Assembly: GCA_947472705.1 (NCBI GenBank)
Contig: CANJDA010000069.1
Coordinates: forward strand, 1 to 10,663
Direction of reading: 5' to 3'
DNA: 10,663 bases
Source of the DNA: Flavobacteriaceae bacterium
Lineage (GTDB): Bacteria; Bacteroidota; Bacteroidia; Flavobacteriales; Flavobacteriaceae
Position numbers and translations under genes: made by a program. This document shows positions 7,698 to 10,663 of the stretch, in pieces; the stretch's first letter is position 1, and every line of letters begins with the position of its first letter. Under the pieces are notes generated by a model that saw only the letters and a list, made by a program, of their open reading frames with translations, was not told the origin of the DNA and did not search any database.

Positions 7698-8432
7698 ATG
7701 GAAAAAGAAAACCAAATCTTTGGTATAAGAGCTATTATTGAAGCCCTCAATGCAGGAAAAGAAATTGACAAAGTCTTCATACAAAGTGATGCTCAAGGCG
7801 ATTTAATGCAGGAATTGATGAAAGTGATGAAAAAAAACAGCATCAATTTCTCCTATGTTCCAGTAGAAAAATTAAACCGATTAACACCCAACAACCACCA
7901 AGGAGCTGTAGCCACTATTGCACCCATAACCTTTGTTAATCTTGAAACTTTAGTAGATAGTGTTGTAGAAAGCGGAAAGACTCCCCTATTCTTAATCCTT
8001 GACCAATTAAGTGATGCCCGAAATTTTGGTGCTATTATTAGAACCGCCGAATGCACTGGAGTTGATGGAATCATAGTTCAAAAAACAGGTTCAGCACCTG
8101 TAAATGGTGATACTGTTAAAACATCAGCTGGCGCAGTCTTTAATGTTCCTATATGTAAAGTTGATCATATCAAAGACGCCATATTTTATCTACAAGGAAG
8201 TGGAATTAAAACGGTAGCCGCTACTGAAAAAACAGAAGATAGCATCTACAATATTTCATTAAACGAACCTGTTGCCATCATAATGGGTAGTGAAGACAGA
8301 GGTATTAATCCTTCTGTACTGAAAATTGTAGATGAAAAAGCCAAACTTCCGATGTTTGGAACCATAGGATCTTTGAATGTTTCTGTTGCATGTGGGGCAT
8401 TCCTTTATGAAGCCGTTCGTCAAAGACAATAA
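7698..8432 (+). CDS. rlmB: 23S rRNA (guanosine-2'-O-)-methyltransferase RlmB-type, SpoU/TrmH family
   Basis: SpoU-class SPOUT methyltransferase that would transfer a methyl group from S-adenosylmethionine to a ribose 2'-OH. RlmB acts on G2251 (E. coli numbering) of the 23S rRNA peptidyl-transferase centre. With the start at 7698 the product is 244 residues, normal for the family. Residues 1-75 are the substrate-binding domain: FGIRAIIEAL, then NNHQGAVA. The trefoil-knot domain has all three SpoU motifs: motif 1 LDQLSDARNFGAIIRTAE (101-118; N109, R115), motif 2 IIMGSEDRGI (194-203; E199), and motif 3 LPMFGTIGSLNVSVACGAFL (217-236; S225, N227). An in-frame ATG at 7674 lies inside the terminator stem and upstream of the -7 element, so 7698 is preferred; it gives the usual MEKENQIFGIRAI opening. 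The target could be another guanosine or a tRNA, as SpoU paralogues are hard to separate by eye. It converges with the rhomboid gene, with no bases between the stops. Confidence 0.92.
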   Translation: MEKENQIFGIRAIIEALNAGKEIDKVFIQSDAQGDLMQELMKVMKKNSINFSYVPVEKLNRLTPNNHQGAVATIAPITFVNLETLVDSVVESGKTPLFLILDQLSDARNFGAIIRTAECTGVDGIIVQKTGSAPVNGDTVKTSAGAVFNVPICKVDHIKDAIFYLQGSGIKTVAATEKTEDSIYNISLNEPVAIIMGSEDRGINPSVLKIVDEKAKLPMFGTIGSLNVSVACGAFLYEAVRQRQ

Positions 8433-9188
8433 TTATTCTTCTTTAGGAGTTTCTTTAAATTCATAAACATAGTTAAATTGAACTGGTTGCGACTCTTCAA
8501 TCATTTCTTCATCAACTATTGGTGTGTTTACAAAGTTTCCGTTTTCATCAAAATGTTTCATAAACATGTCTTCCTCTGGATTAAAATCTGGTTTTTCCCA
8601 AGGATACTGAATAGCTTTCACATAATCGGGGGTTTTAAAATAAGCCGCAAATGCAAAACCACTTATCAATCCTGCTAAATGTCCTTCCCAAGATATATGC
8701 TTATCTACTTCGGGGAAAACATACCAAATCAGTCCTCCATATATCATGACCACAGTAAGCGATAAGGCCATCAAACGATAATATTGTGTCATCATTCCTT
8801 TGAAGAAAATAAACGAAACCAAAACATAAATCAAACTACTGGCTCCAATATGAAACGAATTTCTGCCTATCACCCACGTAATTAAGCCCGAAAGTAATAC
8901 ACCATAAAACAAGACTTTCAATGAAACTTCTCTATAAAAATAAATAAGTGCTGTAGTAAGTATAAACAGTGGAATGGAATTATTGGTAATATGATTCAAA
9001 TCACCATGCAAAAAAGGACTAAAGAATACACCTTGTATACCCGAAAAAGTTCGAGGTAAAATACCATGTGAACTTAAATCAATATTTAAACTTCTTTCAA
9101 TAAAAAAAACGCTCCACATCATAATAAGCAACAATGTTGGTACAATCCAAACAGAGGGTGTAAATTTAAAATGATGGTAATCGTTCAT
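8433..9188 (-). CDS. Rhomboid-family intramembrane serine protease
   Basis: Polytopic inner-membrane protease that cleaves transmembrane segments with a Ser-His dyad. Six hydrophobic segments are visible, at roughly 13-31, 67-84, 88-107, 113-130, 137-158 and 168-185. H61, H66 and N70 (HGDLNHITNN) correspond to the second-helix HxxxxHxxxN motif of GlpG-type rhomboids. The catalytic serine is S117 in HIGASSLIY, with Ser instead of the common Gly after it. The catalytic histidine is H170 in WEGHLAGLISGF. All key residues are present, so it is probably active. After the last helix comes a charged, mostly acidic tail of about 65 residues, presumably cytoplasmic. The start MNDYHHF at 9188 follows an A+T-rich leader and a -7 element at 9220-9227. 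Substrate is unknown. It abuts rlmB tail to tail and diverges from rarA. Confidence 0.92.
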   Translation of the reverse strand: MNDYHHFKFTPSVWIVPTLLLIMMWSVFFIERSLNIDLSSHGILPRTFSGIQGVFFSPFLHGDLNHITNNSIPLFILTTALIYFYREVSLKVLFYGVLLSGLITWVIGRNSFHIGASSLIYVLVSFIFFKGMMTQYYRLMALSLTVVMIYGGLIWYVFPEVDKHISWEGHLAGLISGFAFAAYFKTPDYVKAIQYPWEKPDFNPEEDMFMKHFDENGNFVNTPIVDEEMIEESQPVQFNYVYEFKETPKEE

Positions 9189-9219
9189 ATAAATGTTTTA
9201 AAAAGCATTCAACTCATTT

Positions 9220-9227
9220 CAAAGATA
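9220..9227 (-). promoter_or_regulatory. Bacteroidota -7 promoter element for the rhomboid gene
   Basis: Read on the minus strand this is TATCTTTG, an exact TAnnTTTG match and the same octamer found before rlmB. It ends 31 bases before the rhomboid ATG, which would give a leader of roughly 25 bases. No TTG is seen at the proper -33 distance, so the call rests on the -7 element and position alone. Confidence 0.5.
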
Positions 9228-9266
9228 AAGCCAAATTTTATTTAATGCTATTTTGGCAGAAATCTT

Positions 9267-9274
9267 TACTTTTA
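9267..9274 (+). promoter_or_regulatory. Weak -7-like element before rarA
   Basis: TACTTTTA differs from TAnnTTTG only in its last base and ends 4 bases before the rarA ATG, the same spacing as the element before rlmB. The TTTTGG at 9251-9256 is only about 11 bases upstream, too close for a normal -33 element. It may give a near-leaderless rarA message; low certainty. Confidence 0.3.
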
Positions 9275-9278
9275 CCAC

Positions 9279-10556
9279 ATGGAAGCACCACTTGCCGAAC
9301 GCATAAGACCACAGCGATTAGAAGATTATATCAGCCAATTACATTTGGTTGGTGAAAATGGTTCGTTGACACAACAAATAGCAAGAGGAGTAATTCCTTC
9401 AATGATTTTTTGGGGTTCACCAGGCACCGGTAAAACTACATTAGCACAAATTATTGCTAAGCAAAGTAATCGCCCTTTTTATGAATTGAGTGCTATTAAT
9501 AGTGGTGTTAAAGACATTCGCGATGTAATTGAAAAAGCCAAACTCAGTGGTGGTTTATTCACGGCAAAAAACCCGATTCTATTTATAGATGAGATTCATC
9601 GCTTTAGTAAATCACAACAAGATTCCTTATTAGCAGCAGTAGAAAAAGGATGGGTAACTCTAATTGGTGCCACAACAGAGAATCCAAGCTTTGAAGTGAT
9701 TCCCGCTTTATTGTCACGTTGTCAGGTGTATATTTTAAATCCGTTTTCAAAAGAAGATTTACTGGCTTTGTTGCAAAGAGCAATGAAGGAAGACAAAATT
9801 ATTTCGATCAAAAAAATTAAGTTAAAGGAAACAGAAGCCTTACTGCGTCTTTCAGGTGGAGATGGACGTAAGCTATTAAATATTTTTGAACTTGTTATAA
9901 ACGCAAGCCCTGAAGGTCAAATTACTATAACTAATGACAAAGTTTTGGAATTAGTGCAACAAAACACTGTGCTTTATGACAAGACTGGCGAACAGCATTA
10001 TGATATAGTTTCGGCATTTATCAAATCGATACGTGGTAGTGATCCTAACGGTGCCGTATATTGGTTGGCAAGAATGATTGAAGGTGGTGAAGATGTAAAA
10101 TTTATAGCCCGACGTATGTTGATTTTATCGAGTGAAGATATAGGCAATGCCAACCCTACTGCTTTTATTATGGCAAATAATACCTTTCAAGCGGTTTCCA
10201 CCATTGGTTATCCTGAGAGTAGAATTATCCTAAGTCAATGTGCTGTTTATTTAGCCACATCTGCCAAAAGTAATGCGAGTTATATGGCTATTGGTGAAGC
10301 ACAATCTTTGGTAAAACAAACCGGAGATTTATCAGTGCCAATTCATTTGCGAAACGCTCCAACAAAGTTGATGAAGGAATTGGGCTATGGTGAAGAATAT
10401 CAATATTCACATAATTATGCAAATAATTTCTCTGAACAAGAATATCTTCCAGACGAAATTAAAAATACAGCTTTCTATAAACCGGGAAACAATGCACGTG
10501 AAAATGAACTTCGTACTTTCTTAAAAAATCGTTGGAAAGACAAATACGGGTATTAG
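9279..10556 (+). CDS. rarA: Replication-associated recombination protein A, AAA+ ATPase
   Basis: Cytoplasmic AAA+ ATPase of the RarA/MgsA/WRNIP1 family, which acts at stalled replication forks together with SSB and recombination proteins. The 425-residue length is normal. In order: an N-terminal PLAERIRPQRLEDYISQLHL (4-23); Walker A GSPGTGKTT (46-54, K52); Walker B LFIDEIHRF (101-109, D104 and E105); sensor 1 GATTENPSF (130-138, N135); arginine finger in LLSRC (R147); sensor 2 GGDGRK (R197). The C-terminal tetramerisation part includes YDIVSAFIKSIRGSDPNGAV (241-260) and the family signature VPIHLRNAPTKLMKELGYG (353-371). All ATPase residues are intact. The ATG at 9279 gives the expected MEAPLAERIRP start; no Shine-Dalgarno sequence is present. 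Its stop overlaps by 4 bases the stop of a gene on the other strand. Confidence 0.96.
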   Translation: MEAPLAERIRPQRLEDYISQLHLVGENGSLTQQIARGVIPSMIFWGSPGTGKTTLAQIIAKQSNRPFYELSAINSGVKDIRDVIEKAKLSGGLFTAKNPILFIDEIHRFSKSQQDSLLAAVEKGWVTLIGATTENPSFEVIPALLSRCQVYILNPFSKEDLLALLQRAMKEDKIISIKKIKLKETEALLRLSGGDGRKLLNIFELVINASPEGQITITNDKVLELVQQNTVLYDKTGEQHYDIVSAFIKSIRGSDPNGAVYWLARMIEGGEDVKFIARRMLILSSEDIGNANPTAFIMANNTFQAVSTIGYPESRIILSQCAVYLATSAKSNASYMAIGEAQSLVKQTGDLSVPIHLRNAPTKLMKELGYGEEYQYSHNYANNFSEQEYLPDEIKNTAFYKPGNNARENELRTFLKNRWKDKYGY

Positions 10557-10663
10557 AACTTTAATTTCAACAGTTCAGAAACCATTTTACTATTCTCATA
10601 ATACTCAAAAAACCATTGGTAATTTTTGAAAATTACAACTCCATTTGTGTTTCCTTTAACGCC
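10553..10663 (-). CDS. C-terminal end of an unrecognised protein, 5' end outside the window
   Basis: On the minus strand a frame stays open from the right edge to a TAA at 10555-10553 and encodes 36 residues beginning GVKGNTNGVVIFKNYQWFF and ending SELLKLKF. No plausible start lies inside the window; the only Met is 12 residues from the end. The composition, with an aromatic cluster (YQWFFEYY) and Lys/Leu-rich end, looks protein-like. The remaining space to the right of rarA would otherwise be empty. I do not recognise the family. The stop overlaps the rarA stop by 4 bases in tail-to-tail orientation. Confidence 0.5.
   Translation of the reverse strand, partial: GVKGNTNGVVIFKNYQWFFEYYENSKMVSELLKLKF

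Noticed and set aside
9251..9256. TTTTGG as a -33 element for rarA
   Set aside because: Its distance to the -7-like element is about 11 bases, well short of the usual Bacteroidota spacing near 20.
10556..10576. GAACT...AGTTC dyad after rarA as a bidirectional terminator
   Set aside because: It has only 5-base arms, a 10-base loop, and no T run on either side.

Overview
The window looks like a chromosomal segment of a flavobacterium-type Bacteroidota. The DNA is A+T-rich, and gene starts are preceded by A-rich stretches instead of Shine-Dalgarno sequences. Two genes carry exact matches to the Bacteroidota -7 promoter element TAnnTTTG. The gene content fits too: a SusC/SusD outer-membrane import pair, several surface-type lipoproteins, and signal peptides ending in A|Q. 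I see no phage, insertion sequence, tRNA, rRNA or CRISPR array.

Layout, left to right. Bases 1-1665 (+) encode most of an Omp85-superfamily outer-membrane barrel protein with N-terminal POTRA-like domains; its true start lies just outside the window. Bases 1761-7637 (+) form a compact four-gene operon: a SusC-like TonB-dependent transporter, a SusD-like lipoprotein, a DUF5011-type Ig-like lipoprotein, and a small Lipid_bd-type lipoprotein. It ends in a strong intrinsic terminator at 7654-7684. Bases 7698-8432 (+) encode an RlmB/SpoU-type rRNA 2'-O-methyltransferase with its promoter pressed against that terminator. Bases 8433-9188 (-) encode a rhomboid intramembrane protease that converges on rlmB with no gap. 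Bases 9279-10556 (+) encode the replication-recombination AAA+ ATPase RarA. Bases 10553-10663 (-) hold the C-terminal end of an unrecognised protein that runs off the window.

How the genes work together. The four-gene operon has the order and domain content I recall for the Bacteroides thetaiotaomicron BT2264-BT2261 locus, a SusCD transporter with two extra surface lipoproteins that was found with bound peptides. By analogy this is probably an outer-membrane oligopeptide or small-nutrient importer, but the substrate is inference. No degradative enzyme or dedicated regulator lies inside the operon or before its terminator. The right half is housekeeping (rRNA modification, membrane proteolysis, replication-fork maintenance) with very tightly packed gene ends.

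I do not see a clearly novel system. The points most worth checking are an inverted repeat directly upstream of susC, a nearly leaderless rlmB start next to a terminator, and a probable missed N-terminus at the left edge.
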